A DNA stretch of 64,000 nt from Arthrobacter sp. ISL-28 (GTDB lineage Bacteria > Actinomycetota > Actinomycetes > Actinomycetales > Micrococcaceae): assembly GCF_018613875.1 (NCBI RefSeq), contig NZ_JAGGPJ010000029.1, positions 61,388 to 125,387 of the forward strand, in the 5' to 3' direction. The position numbers and the translations under genes are program-made. Positions 50,806 to 59,276 of the stretch are shown here, in pieces; position 1 is the stretch's first letter; the number at the start of each line of letters is the position of its first letter. The notes beneath the pieces were generated by a model. That model was not told where the DNA came from. It made no database searches and saw only the letters and a program-made list of their open reading frames with translations.

Positions 50806-51393
50806 GTGAACAAGAACCGTCTAGAGGCGTTCAGTGATGGTGTGCTCGCCATCATCATCACAATCATGGTGCTGGAACTCCATGTGCCGGACGAACCGAC
50901 CTGGCGTGGTTTGGGGTCCGTCCTGCCCACGTTCCTCAGCTACCTGCTCAGCTTCGTCTACGTCGGAATTTACTGGAACAATCACCACCATATGATCCAT
51001 CTGGCAAGCAGGGTCAACGGCGCGATCCTTTGGGCCAATCTGCACTTGTTGTTCTGGCTTTCACTAATCCCGTTCACCACCCGCTGGATGGATGAGTCCG
51101 GCTTCGTGCAGATCCCGGTGCTGACGTACGGGATCAACTTGCTGTGCGCCGCGATCGCCTACTTCATCCTGGAACAGGCACTGATCCGCCAACAGGGCCG
51201 GGATGGCCCCCTCGCGCAGGCAATTGGCCGGGACTGGAAAGGCAAAACGTCGCCACTGATTTACCTCGCAGGCCTTGGGCTGACCGCCGTCCAGCCCCTG
51301 CTTGGGGTTGCGATCTACACCATCGTGGCCCTGATCTGGCTAATTCCAGACCGCCGGGTTGAGCACTTCGTCACCCGGGCTCACCGGGACTGA
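50806..51393 (+). CDS. TMEM175-family potassium channel-like protein
   Basis: This 195-residue membrane protein of the TMEM175 (former DUF1211) family starts NKNRLEAFSDGVLAIIITIM, containing the RxxxFSD motif that defines the first pore-lining helix. Further hydrophobic segments lie at about 43-62, 73-92, 105-125 and 155-185. Bacterial members form tetrameric potassium-permeable channels. GTG at 50806 with a gagggaagc site upstream is used. The 3' end overlaps the convergent response regulator remnant by 23 bases. Confidence 0.85.
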   Translation: MNKNRLEAFSDGVLAIIITIMVLELHVPDEPTWRGLGSVLPTFLSYLLSFVYVGIYWNNHHHMIHLASRVNGAILWANLHLLFWLSLIPFTTRWMDESGFVQIPVLTYGINLLCAAIAYFILEQALIRQQGRDGPLAQAIGRDWKGKTSPLIYLAGLGLTAVQPLLGVAIYTIVALIWLIPDRRVEHFVTRAHRD

Positions 51394-52168
51394 CCCGCGC
51401 GGGGCCGCCTATGGTCCGGTACCTGAAGACGCTTGAGTAGCCGGCTGCCTGTCCCATCAGAACCGCCGAAGCTCTCCGGTGTTCCGGATCACGACAGTTC
51501 TCGTTGTTTGCTTGGCCACGCACTCCGCTGCCTTCAGGTGCCAAGGAACGCCCGGAGACGGTGACGGGCCATTTTGCATCGGGCTGTGAATCCAAGCGGA
51601 ACGAACAGTTTGCTTCCTTCGTGGGGTTGATCCCGACGACTGTTGCTGCATCCCCGGCGGCCGCAATATTTTCGGTACCCGGCAGGTCGGGATAGTCAAC
51701 AGTGAATTCGACTCTGTCTCCTGGCTGAAATACCGGGTCGTCGTAGACGGTGTCGCTGCTGCTCCGGAAGAGAATTTCACTGCCGTCAGCATCGCGGGCC
51801 GGTCTGTCCTTGAAGTCGTCATGGCATGCCCGGATCGCTGCTGCCAGCATCTCCGGCGGGGTGGTCTTGAGCAGGAATCCACTGGCCCCGGCCTGCAGCG
51901 CGGCAAAAACATACTCATCAAGATCGAACATCGTCAGGACCAGCACCTTGGCGCGCGGGCGGGCCGCAGCAACCCTGCGCACCCCTTCAATGCCGTCAGT
52001 TCCGGGCATCTGGATATCCATGAGGACGACATCGGCGGCTTCCGTTCCTGCGACCCTCGCAGTGGCTGCACCGTCTGCCGCCTCACCCACCACCTCGATG
52101 TCTGGCTCCGCGAGCAGGATGGCACGCAGCCCGCCCCGGATCAGGGCCTTCCCCCTGTGCAAATGCAT
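51371..52168 (-). pseudogene. Truncated response regulator receiver domain joined to unrelated sequence
   Basis: Residues about 8-120 are a REC domain of a NarL/LuxR-type regulator: IRGGLRAILLAEPDIEVVGE, VVLMDIQMPGTDGIEGVRRV (phospho-Asp in MDIQMPG), KVLVLTMFDLDEYVFAALQA and GASGFLLKT. The first beta strand with its acidic pair is replaced by MHLHRGKAL. The C-terminal helix-turn-helix is absent and instead a stretch with FQPGDRVEFTVDYPDLPG and CSFRLDSQ follows, of unknown family. It is open over about 265 codons but lacks both the acidic pocket and an output domain, so it is probably a fusion by deletion. Confidence 0.6.
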
Positions 52169-53238
52169 CCGGGCCCGACAATTCCTGAGGTGAGGGTTCG
52201 CGGCTACCTTCGTTATCACGACACCGCCAGCATGGATCGGGCGGGTTGGATAAGACGGTGGCGACCTGACGGCGGCTCGCAAAGCACCTTCGAAGTGAGG
52301 GTGCCGACCTCACGTCCATGTACAGGTGTCATAGCCTTCCCACAAAGGCTGCCGCCTAAGCCCGAGGAGGCCGGCGGTGGAGGGCATGCGAGGCTGATCA
52401 GCGCGGCCCATCCAGCCCGCCGTCGGCCGTCCAGTTACTGCTTGTTCAGCCCTAGAGTTTGGCGAGGCGCTCGGCCATGGCGCGGTCCTTCCGGAGCGCG
52501 GCCGGTGCCCGATTCAGCCACCGCTCGAGTATGGCGATTTCTTCGTCACGTTCCTTGAGTTTGCGGTGAATGATGGCGGCCTGCGGGTTGCCGTTCCTTG
52601 AATCCTGTTAGAACGCGCGGAGGATGTCTTCGACGCGTTGTTTGGCGTCGCCGAAGAGCATTTTGCGACACCATTCCACCACTCCCCCAGCGCCCAAAAT
52701 CCCATACATGTGAATCGCAGCTCTAAAGGGCCTCCTTTCTGCAGCGCTAAGTGGCGCGCTTATAAGCCCGACTCGAACGGCCCAGCGGGCCGAATCTGCT
52801 CCTGACGACTGCCGGTAAAGTCGCCACTGGATGACGTAGCCCTTCTTGGAGGATGTGGTCCGAACCCGGGCCGCCCGGGAGTGGGCATTGGTGGCACAGA
52901 ATGCCGAGGCCGAGCGCATCGAGCGGCGGGTCATCTCAACGCGAGAAGCAAGGCACGATCAGCCGGCCGCCAGGACGCCTACATCGCGTTCCGGCTATTG
53001 GTGATCGAAGAGCCCGTGTTGTCAGTCTTGAACTTCAACCGGCTTCTGCTCGATCCTGTGCTGAGCTTGGTTCCGCTGCGATCCATGAGTCGTAGACGGC
53101 TGCCGGTCCGGCGCTGCTTCAGCGCCATGGCTTGTCCAGGATGGAAGCTGCGTCCCTTCGTTTCCGGATATATCGAGGAATAGCAACAGTAAAGACAAAG
53201 AGACTGATAAGCCAGCCAGATTGAGCAGACTAGCCCCG
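52169..53238. other. Degenerate region with gene tails
   Basis: About 1 kb without an intact gene. It carries the probable PntB tail at 52608-52664 and a possible MFS transporter tail near 53130-53215 on the minus strand (SIYPETKGRSF, the PETKG motif of sugar-type transporters). A coding-like coiled-coil stretch (KLKERDEEIAILERWLNR) is read on the minus strand at about 52455-52607. None has a start or complete domain. Confidence 0.35.
52608..52664 (-). pseudogene. NAD(P) transhydrogenase beta (PntB) C-terminal tail
   Basis: The minus strand reads MLFGDAKQRVEDILRAF and a stop at 52608. The MLFGDAK motif is the conserved end of PntB, where it closes the NADP site. The preceding residues no longer match. 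A broken pntA lies at 63.3-64 kb, so parts of a transhydrogenase locus appear to have been scattered. Confidence 0.45.
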
Positions 53239-55395
53239 CTATGCCTGTCGGCGCCGGTTGGCTTGGTCCACCAGTTCCGACATCCACGGCCGATGCCCGT
53301 GACGGAACACTATTCCTTCCGGGAGTCCCTGGACGGTTGGGACCGAATCGATGATGTCGATGGTGATCCGGCCGCCGGCCATGGGCGCGTTGGTGATGTG
53401 CAGGTCGCCGTAGGATTCCGGGAGTACCGGGTCCATCCAGAGGCCACCGCGGGAAATGTGGGTGTCGTAGCGCATCAGGCTCGTCACCAGGTGGATCGGT
53501 GTGGTCGCTGCCCAGGCCTGCGGCGAGCAGGCCGTTGGATAGGGCACAGGCTCCGCAAACTGGTCCCTGCCGAAGCCGCAGAACAGCTCCGGCAGGCGGC
53601 CGCCGGAATGCTCTGCTGCCTCCAACAGGGCCGTGGAGATCCGCTGCGCCTCGGCGACAAAACCGTATCGCAGCAAGCCGGTCGCGATGAGCGCGTTGTC
53701 GTGCGGCCAAACTGATCCGTTGTGGTAGCTGGCGGGGTTGTAGGCACCCATGTCACTGGCCAGGGTCCGAACGCCCCAGCCACTGAACATTTCCGGGGAC
53801 ATCAGCCGTTCGGCCACCAGCGGAACCTTGTCGTCGTCGATGATGCCGGGCCATAGGCAGTGGCCCATGTTGGAAGAACACGCATCGACCTGCCGCTTCT
53901 TTCCATCCAAGGCGGTGGCGTAGTAGCCACGCTCGGGCATCCAGAACTGTTCGTTGAACCGTCTCTTCAACTGCGCCGCCAGATCCGCCAGCTCATTCCC
54001 TAGAGCCACGTCACCGGCGTCGAACGCCATCCAAGCCCGCGAGAGATACGCGACGTACACGTATGCCTGCACCTCACACAGCGCGATTGGCGGCTCGGCC
54101 AGGCGTCCGTCGGCGAAGTTGATTCCGTCCCAGGAGTCCTTCCAGCCCTGGTTGATCAGCCCTTGGTCGTTGAGACGCTCATACTCGACGAACCCGTCGC
54201 CGTCCTTGTCGCCGTAGTCCCGGATCCAGTCCAGCGCCCGGTCCGCGTGGGGCAGTAAGGCGGCGATGGTGTCCGCGGCGAATCCCCAGCGGCTGACCGC
54301 CCCCAGCACCACCACAAACAGTGGCGTCGCGTCCACGCTGCCGTAGTAGACGGACTTGCCGCCCAGCGCAAGCCCGCTGGAGACATCGAGCCTGACCTCG
54401 TGAAGGATCTTTCCCGGTTCCTCCTCGCTCATCGGATCCACCACCCTGCCCTGGCGGTCCGCCAGCGTCTGCAGGGTGCCCAGGGCCAGAGACGGATCCA
54501 CCGGCAGCGCCATCTGCGACGCCCACAGCGAGTCCCGGCCGAACAGGGTCATGAACCAGGGCGCGCCAGCGGCCACCACCACACGTTCCGGGTGGTTCGG
54601 GTCCTCGATGCGAAGGGCACCCAGGTCGTCGTAGCTGCGCCGCAACGTCCGTTCGATGGAGCGGTTTCCCATCTGCAGCACCGGGATCTTGGCCACCCAC
54701 TCCCGTCGGCGCCGGTCTCGCGGGGACAGTCCGTCCCCGTCAGTATGGAGGAACGGCGGCGCGGCATCGATTCCCTCGATAACGGGCACCACAGTAAGGA
54801 CCGTGCTCCACTGGCCGTGCGGCGCGACGGACACCCGGTAAGTGAGGGTCTCCGGCGCGACGTCCGCTCCAGGTGCCCGGACGACCATGCCCTTCCGGAC
54901 ATCCTGCCAGAGCGCCCGGATGGTCAGCATCTCACCGTCCACTTGGCGGGTTTCGTCCCAGCGCCGCTGGATCCGCGCCTCTTTGACCTCAAAAAGATCC
55001 GCGAAATCGGCCTCAAGCTTCAGGGAGATCACGCAGTCGGCCGGCTCCAAGGAGTAGTTGCGAACGGTGACCTGCTCCTGGATGCCTCCCCCCACTTCCC
55101 GCAGCCGCTCCACGATCAGAGGGCTGTCCGCATATCCATCCGACCTGGTACCACGGCCGGCGAACAACGCCCGGTACGGTTCCTTCGTTTCCGCTGCCAG
55201 CGGCTCAAGCGGCTGGCCGTTGATGGTCAGGCTCCAGCCGGACAGGATGCGTGTGTCTTGGACAAAAAGACCATGCGGATGCTCGGGACGGATATCCCCG
55301 TTCGGCAAGGAGATGCAGAAGGAGGACCCCTCGACCAAAGTAACCGTCCCGGCCCCCAGCGGCCCGGCAGCAGTGTCAGCGTTCCATCCAGCCAT
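53239..55395 (-). CDS. Glycogen debranching-like amylo-alpha-1,6-glucosidase
   Basis: This 718-residue protein has the GDE N-terminal bis domain (FCISLPNGDIRPEHPHGLFV, about 29-48, to about 210) and an (alpha/alpha)6 barrel of the glycoside hydrolase 63/133-like clan. In the barrel APWFMTLFGRDSLWASQMAL, WKDSWDGINFADG and NGSVWPHDNALIATGL are the conserved catalytic-face segments. Relatives are annotated as amylo-alpha-1,6-glucosidase or trehalose/glucan hydrolase and act in the cytoplasm on branched glucans or glycosides. The ATG at 55395 starts MAGWNADTAAGPLGAGTVTL, suitable for the family. It stands alone. Confidence 0.83.
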   Translation of the reverse strand: MAGWNADTAAGPLGAGTVTLVEGSSFCISLPNGDIRPEHPHGLFVQDTRILSGWSLTINGQPLEPLAAETKEPYRALFAGRGTRSDGYADSPLIVERLREVGGGIQEQVTVRNYSLEPADCVISLKLEADFADLFEVKEARIQRRWDETRQVDGEMLTIRALWQDVRKGMVVRAPGADVAPETLTYRVSVAPHGQWSTVLTVVPVIEGIDAAPPFLHTDGDGLSPRDRRRREWVAKIPVLQMGNRSIERTLRRSYDDLGALRIEDPNHPERVVVAAGAPWFMTLFGRDSLWASQMALPVDPSLALGTLQTLADRQGRVVDPMSEEEPGKILHEVRLDVSSGLALGGKSVYYGSVDATPLFVVVLGAVSRWGFAADTIAALLPHADRALDWIRDYGDKDGDGFVEYERLNDQGLINQGWKDSWDGINFADGRLAEPPIALCEVQAYVYVAYLSRAWMAFDAGDVALGNELADLAAQLKRRFNEQFWMPERGYYATALDGKKRQVDACSSNMGHCLWPGIIDDDKVPLVAERLMSPEMFSGWGVRTLASDMGAYNPASYHNGSVWPHDNALIATGLLRYGFVAEAQRISTALLEAAEHSGGRLPELFCGFGRDQFAEPVPYPTACSPQAWAATTPIHLVTSLMRYDTHISRGGLWMDPVLPESYGDLHITNAPMAGGRITIDIIDSVPTVQGLPEGIVFRHGHRPWMSELVDQANRRRQA

Positions 55396-55614
55396 CCCCG
55401 CCCCTTCAAGAGACTGTCACCAGCATGCTTGGGGTTTTGACCAAGGCTGGCGTTGCGGCTAATTCTCCAACCGACGCTACGCTTGCCTCGCCTTGGACGC
55501 CAGCCGCCTGGCGGCAAGGGGCAACGGGACTGGGCCGTCAGCACGACCCGACCAGGCCCTGGACGTACTGTGACAGGCGAACTGGTCTTGAAGAGGCTCC
55601 AATCTTATGAGGGG

Positions 55615-56124
55615 TCAGGCGGGGATGTTCTTCGGCGGCCGATAGCAGGCTGTAAGGAGTCCCGCGCCGGCAACACCGCCTACGCCGATGGAGATGAAAA
55701 GCCCAGGCAGACCTTCGAGATGGGGGGCGCCAAAAATCAGCCAGTCCAGACTCAGGTGTCCTGGCCCCATGATTGCTATGGAAATTGCGGCGACGGCGAG
55801 GATAAAGGTGTACTCCCATCCTCCGGAGGTTATAAGGAAGCCCTTTTTGCGATGGACGGTCCAGGCTGCAACCAGCATCAGTGCGACAAACGCAGCTGAG
55901 GCGAATGGTGTCAAGAGGCCGGCGGCAAGGGCAAGCCCTGCGGCAATTTCAGTGATCGCCGCCAGCCACGCATGGAAGGTAGCTGGGCGCATGCCCAGGC
56001 TTGTGAACCATTTGCTTGTCCCGGCTATCCTGCCGCCGAGGAAGAGTTTGGCATATCCGTGAATTGCCATTGTGATGCCGATGCTGAGCCTGAGCACCAG
56101 AAGAGCTATGTCGACACTGGTCAT
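55615..56124 (-). CDS. DoxX-family membrane protein
   Basis: This 169-residue DoxX-family protein has four hydrophobic helices: ALLVLRLSIGITMAIHGYAK (about 7-26, with the LR...H.Y family pattern), a helix at about 54-74 (ITEIAAGLALAAGLLTPFAS), one at about 78-93 and one at about 104-120. Family members associate with quinone or redox systems in the membrane; the specific role is unknown. Its start overlaps the stop of a small upstream frame by 4 bases. Confidence 0.82.
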   Translation of the reverse strand: MTSVDIALLVLRLSIGITMAIHGYAKLFLGGRIAGTSKWFTSLGMRPATFHAWLAAITEIAAGLALAAGLLTPFASAAFVALMLVAAWTVHRKKGFLITSGGWEYTFILAVAAISIAIMGPGHLSLDWLIFGAPHLEGLPGLFISIGVGGVAGAGLLTACYRPPKNIPA

Positions 56125-56240
56125 GGCCGAACCTCGCCTGTGGAGGAGTGCTGAGCCGGGTTGGCGAAGGTGATGGGGCGGACGTCGTGCGAGCTGGCTG
56201 CCAGGTCGGCGGTCAAGCCGCAGGGGGATGCTGTGTTCAT
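56121..56240 (-). CDS. Small 39-residue frame coupled to the DoxX gene
   Basis: The frame starts MNTASPCGLTADLAASSHDV and ends SSTGEVRP; its TGA overlaps the DoxX ATG. A gaggg site precedes its ATG by 4-5 bases. It may be a leader peptide that couples translation or a genuine tiny protein. It has no known family. Confidence 0.4.
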   Translation of the reverse strand: MNTASPCGLTADLAASSHDVRPITFANPAQHSSTGEVRP

Positions 56241-56278
56241 GTGTCCCTCGATCAATGGGTTGTGGCGGATCTTTGCTG

Positions 56279-56323
56279 TAACTCGACGTGAGTTAAGTTA
56301 CGAGTATTGACTGTAACCTAACT
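56279..56323. promoter_or_regulatory. TetR operators upstream of the aromatic acid transporter gene
   Basis: Two dyads are adjacent: taactc-gacgt-gagtta (56279-56295) and a larger one with arms agttaagttac and gtaacctaact (56291-56323, one mismatch). The gttac half sites match those at 58603-58710 around the TetR gene, linking this promoter to the same repressor. Confidence 0.65.
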
Positions 56324-56450
56324 CTGGCCTAATTTGGTGTTGTCCGTGTCACATGTGTTCCTTAGCGCACATCGATGTACACCCTGTTGGATCCGCCGGT
56401 ATGGATCCGACGGGGCGGGCCTCCGACTAGAACCCAAAGAAAGGCGTGCG

Positions 56451-57806
56451 ATGTCCGTGAATGTCCCGCCCCCGCATCCTCAAGTCCAGACAGAAGAAGT
56501 TCGCCTGGCGGACGTAATCGACAGCAGGCCTCTCGGCCGCTTCCATTACCTCATCCTCTTCTTGTCCGGCGCCGTCATGTTCCTGGACGGTTTCGATACC
56601 CAGTCCATTAGTTTTGCCGCTCCGGTAATTGCCAAAGAGTGGGGCCTGCCGGTTGCAGCATTAGGACCGATTCTTTCTGCCGCAATCGTCGGTCTCATGG
56701 TTGGGTATCTTGTGCTCTCGCCTCTGGCGAACCGGGTCGGCCACCGACGGGTTGTCATCGTGTGCACTGCCATGTTTGGCTCCCTGACGTTAGCGTCCGC
56801 CCTGGCCATGGAGCCGACCCACATTATTGCCTTAAGGTTCCTAACCGGCGCCGGCCTGGGTGCGGTGATTCCCAGCGTTGTGTCCCTGACCAGCGAGTTC
56901 GCCCCTAAACGGCGTCGCTCAAGCTTTGTGATGTTCATCTACTGTTGGCTCGCCTTGGGATTTGTGGCAGCTGGCATCGCATCGGGCTTCATCATTCCGC
57001 TTCTGGGGTGGCGCATGATGTTGGTTGTCGGAGGCCTTGTGCCGCTGGTTTTGGTCGGGTTCCTCATCCGGTACCTTCCAGAGTCACCGCGCTTCCTCTT
57101 GAGGGAAATGGACGGACAAAAGAGGGTTCGCAAGATCCTGCAGCGACTTCAACCGGATCTTCCAGCCGCAGCGAACCTCATCGACGATGAGGAAAACACG
57201 GCATCAAAAAAGACCAAGACGCAGGTTGCCGAGCTCTTCGGCCGCAAGTGGGTGACCAGCACAATCCTGTTATGGCTGGCCTTCGTAGCTAATCTTGCGG
57301 CGTTTTATTCAATTCAAAGCTGGCTGCCCACCATCGTGGGCTCCCTCGGCCGGGCTCCGGAAATCGTCATCGCCGCCACAGTGCTGACAACCATAGGTGG
57401 AATCGTCGCGGCCACGGCTATCGGCCCGGCGATGGACCGCATCAGCCCCTTCGCCACGCTCGGATCCGTGTACCTTCTAGGTGCCGTGTTTGTCGTGGCG
57501 CTAGGTGCCGTTTTGGGCGCAGGAACTGAAATGCTGCTCGTGACGGCGTTCTTCACAGGAGCCTGCGTCACCGGTGGCCAAATGAGCGTGATAGCACTCG
57601 CTGCGGTTCTTTACCCGCCCCACATGCGATCGGTTGGAGTCGGATGGGCCTTGGGCATGGGACGCCTTGGGGGAGTTGCCGGCCCTCTGCTCGTGGGTAT
57701 CGCCCTCGGCGGTGGAATCGCCCCTCAGCAGGTCTTCCTGGTAATGGCGGGGGCCCTGGTGATTGCAGGAGTCAGCGTCCTGGTTCTGGGGCGCATGCAC
57801 CGCTAG
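56451..57806 (+). CDS. MFS aromatic acid:proton symporter
   Basis: This 451-residue major facilitator is of the AAHS (BenK/PcaK) type. Helix 1 has FLDGFDTQSISFAAP (the DGFD motif), loop 2-3 has the GxLADRxGRR equivalent (LANRVGHRR), and the central loop has RYLPESPRFLL. Twelve helices can be counted. ATG at 56451 with aaagaaagg upstream is chosen over a start 117 bases earlier. Its promoter carries TetR-type dyads matching those of the nitrobenzoate genes, so it probably imports 4-nitrobenzoate or protocatechuate-like acids. Confidence 0.87.
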   Translation: MSVNVPPPHPQVQTEEVRLADVIDSRPLGRFHYLILFLSGAVMFLDGFDTQSISFAAPVIAKEWGLPVAALGPILSAAIVGLMVGYLVLSPLANRVGHRRVVIVCTAMFGSLTLASALAMEPTHIIALRFLTGAGLGAVIPSVVSLTSEFAPKRRRSSFVMFIYCWLALGFVAAGIASGFIIPLLGWRMMLVVGGLVPLVLVGFLIRYLPESPRFLLREMDGQKRVRKILQRLQPDLPAAANLIDDEENTASKKTKTQVAELFGRKWVTSTILLWLAFVANLAAFYSIQSWLPTIVGSLGRAPEIVIAATVLTTIGGIVAATAIGPAMDRISPFATLGSVYLLGAVFVVALGAVLGAGTEMLLVTAFFTGACVTGGQMSVIALAAVLYPPHMRSVGVGWALGMGRLGGVAGPLLVGIALGGGIAPQQVFLVMAGALVIAGVSVLVLGRMHR

Positions 57807-57936
57807 GCACTGTCCATGGGCAGGGCTGGTTATCTTTAGGAGAGAACCGGCCCCAGCCCATGTCGCTGACAACACAGGGGCGGCACCGAAGATCGTGGGC
57901 GCCGGAATTCTGCCCTAATACCCGCATTGAATGTCC

Positions 57937-58584
57937 TTAGCCCGGGTCAACGGCGATGGCTGGCCAAATGGCCTGCACGACCTTCTCAGCCAGTCCGGCC
58001 CTATCCGTATCTGCGCGAAGGAAAGCGGCAAAATAGCTTCCGAAGCACATTGATGCAATGGTGCTTTTATCGATCCCCTGCTTGACCGCTCCCCGATCCT
58101 GAAGATTGGCCAGAGTGCGCTCCAGGAGGTTCACCCGCGGCTCAACGGCGTGCTCGGAGAGAATGGCCATCAGCCCGGGCGTCCGGATGGTCTCGCCCAT
58201 GAAGTTTCCCATGAGTACCATCGCATCAGGATTGAAATACGTGGGATCCAGCCGGCGAACAGCCTCAGTAAAGGCCTCCAGGGGCGGTAGTTCATCCAGA
58301 TTCAGGTTCGGGTAAGTATTCCGTTGCTCACGGAAGCCGTAGTCCAGGGCATCGACCACCAGTTCGAACTTGCCCGGCCACCGCCTGTACAGGGTGGGGC
58401 GAGTGACGCCGGCATCTGCGGCGATGTCGCCAAGGGTCATCTTGGAGTACCCGTCCAGAACAAGCCTGCGACGGGTGGCCTTAATGATGACCTCGTCAAG
58501 GGCAGGATCTCGGGGCCTGCCGCCTTTGGAAACCTCGGCCTCGGCACTTTCGTCCAAGGTCTGATTCGCCGGATTCGCGGCCAC
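57937..58584 (-). CDS. TetR-family repressor of the nitrobenzoate module
   Basis: This 215-residue TetR regulator has a helix-turn-helix MTLGDIAADAGVTRPTLYRR (about 49-68), preceded by a basic GRPRDPALDE segment, and an all-helical ligand domain with FNPDAMVLMGNFMGETIRTP. A GTG start at 58584 is used because ggagg lies 6 bases before it; a TTG 6 bases earlier is possible. It is divergent from pnbB and convergent with the MFS gene. Palindromes with gttacgttac half sites lie before both pnbB and itself, indicating autoregulation and control of pnbBA and probably the transporter. Confidence 0.87.
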   Translation of the reverse strand: MAANPANQTLDESAEAEVSKGGRPRDPALDEVIIKATRRRLVLDGYSKMTLGDIAADAGVTRPTLYRRWPGKFELVVDALDYGFREQRNTYPNLNLDELPPLEAFTEAVRRLDPTYFNPDAMVLMGNFMGETIRTPGLMAILSEHAVEPRVNLLERTLANLQDRGAVKQGIDKSTIASMCFGSYFAAFLRADTDRAGLAEKVVQAIWPAIAVDPG

Positions 58585-58602
58585 CTGCAACCTCCAAAAT
58601 AA

Positions 58603-58710
58603 GTTACGTTACGAACTCTCAACGTAACACAAGCCATTGCTGTCCCAATACTGAACATCAGAAGAATCTGAACAAGGGGGTTACGTTACAGTGCTTGACT
58701 GTAACGTAAC
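58603..58710. promoter_or_regulatory. Two TetR operators between the TetR gene and pnbB
   Basis: Site 1 (58603-58628) has arms gttacgtt and aacgtaac with 10 bases between, near the TetR start. Site 2 (58680-58710) has perfect 13-base arms, gttacgttacagt and actgtaacgtaac, around gcttg, in front of pnbB. The half-site gttac also occurs before the MFS gene at 56451. Confidence 0.8.
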
Positions 58711-58769
58711 CTCGCGATAGCGTTATTGCACCACAGCAAAAGCTGTCCATTTCGAACAGGAGAATCATC

Positions 58770-59276
58770 ATGAACGCAGCTCAGAAGCTGATCGACCGGA
58801 GCATCCCTTTCCTTGAAGAGGTCAAGAACCGTACCGCTGGTGGCGAGCTCGAAGCCTGGCTGAACGAGAACTACGGTCCAGGCACCCCCCTGTTTGAGGA
58901 TCTCTCCCGGATGATCACTGAAGGCGTCCGTGACGGCTGGGCTGCCAACATCGAAGTTGATGGTCCCAATTACAGGCGGAGCCGCCTCGCTGATCCCAGC
59001 GATGTACTGAACTACTTCAGTATCACGGCCGTGTACATGAACAGTGTCGAACCCTACCGCGGCGAATACCACCAGCACCCGTACGGGGAGCTGAACCTCG
59101 TGGTCCCCCTCGATCCGGAGGCCAGACTGGCCGGACCCAACGGCTGGTCAGGACCAGGATGGACAGCCCCAGGGCCCGGCAGCCACCACTACCCAGAGGT
59201 TAAGGGCGGAGCGCTGATAGCGCTCTTCTTCCTGCCAGCCGGCCGCATCTCCTACGACATCACGCCCAGCTACTAA
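58770..59276 (+). CDS. pnbB: 4-hydroxylaminobenzoate lyase (DUF4863 family)
   Basis: This 168-residue protein of the DUF4863/PnbB family converts 4-hydroxylaminobenzoate to protocatechuate and ammonia. Recognisable blocks are FLEEVKNRTAGGELEAWLNE, YFSITAVYMNSVEPYRGEYH, QHPYGELNLVVPLDPEA and a Pro/Gly-rich SGPGWTAPGPGSHHYPEV. The cluster of His residues (EYHQHPYGE, SHHYPE) suggests a metal-binding cupin-like site. An aggag site precedes the ATG. The stop overlaps the start of the nitroreductase gene (TAATG), so the two enzymes are made together. A perfect TetR operator lies 60 bases upstream. Confidence 0.85.
   Translation: MNAAQKLIDRSIPFLEEVKNRTAGGELEAWLNENYGPGTPLFEDLSRMITEGVRDGWAANIEVDGPNYRRSRLADPSDVLNYFSITAVYMNSVEPYRGEYHQHPYGELNLVVPLDPEARLAGPNGWSGPGWTAPGPGSHHYPEVKGGALIALFFLPAGRISYDITPSY

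Noticed and set aside
54400..55440. Long plus-strand open frame opposite the glycogen debranching-like gene
   Set aside because: Antisense shadow of a conserved gene with Arg/Pro-rich composition and no family pattern.
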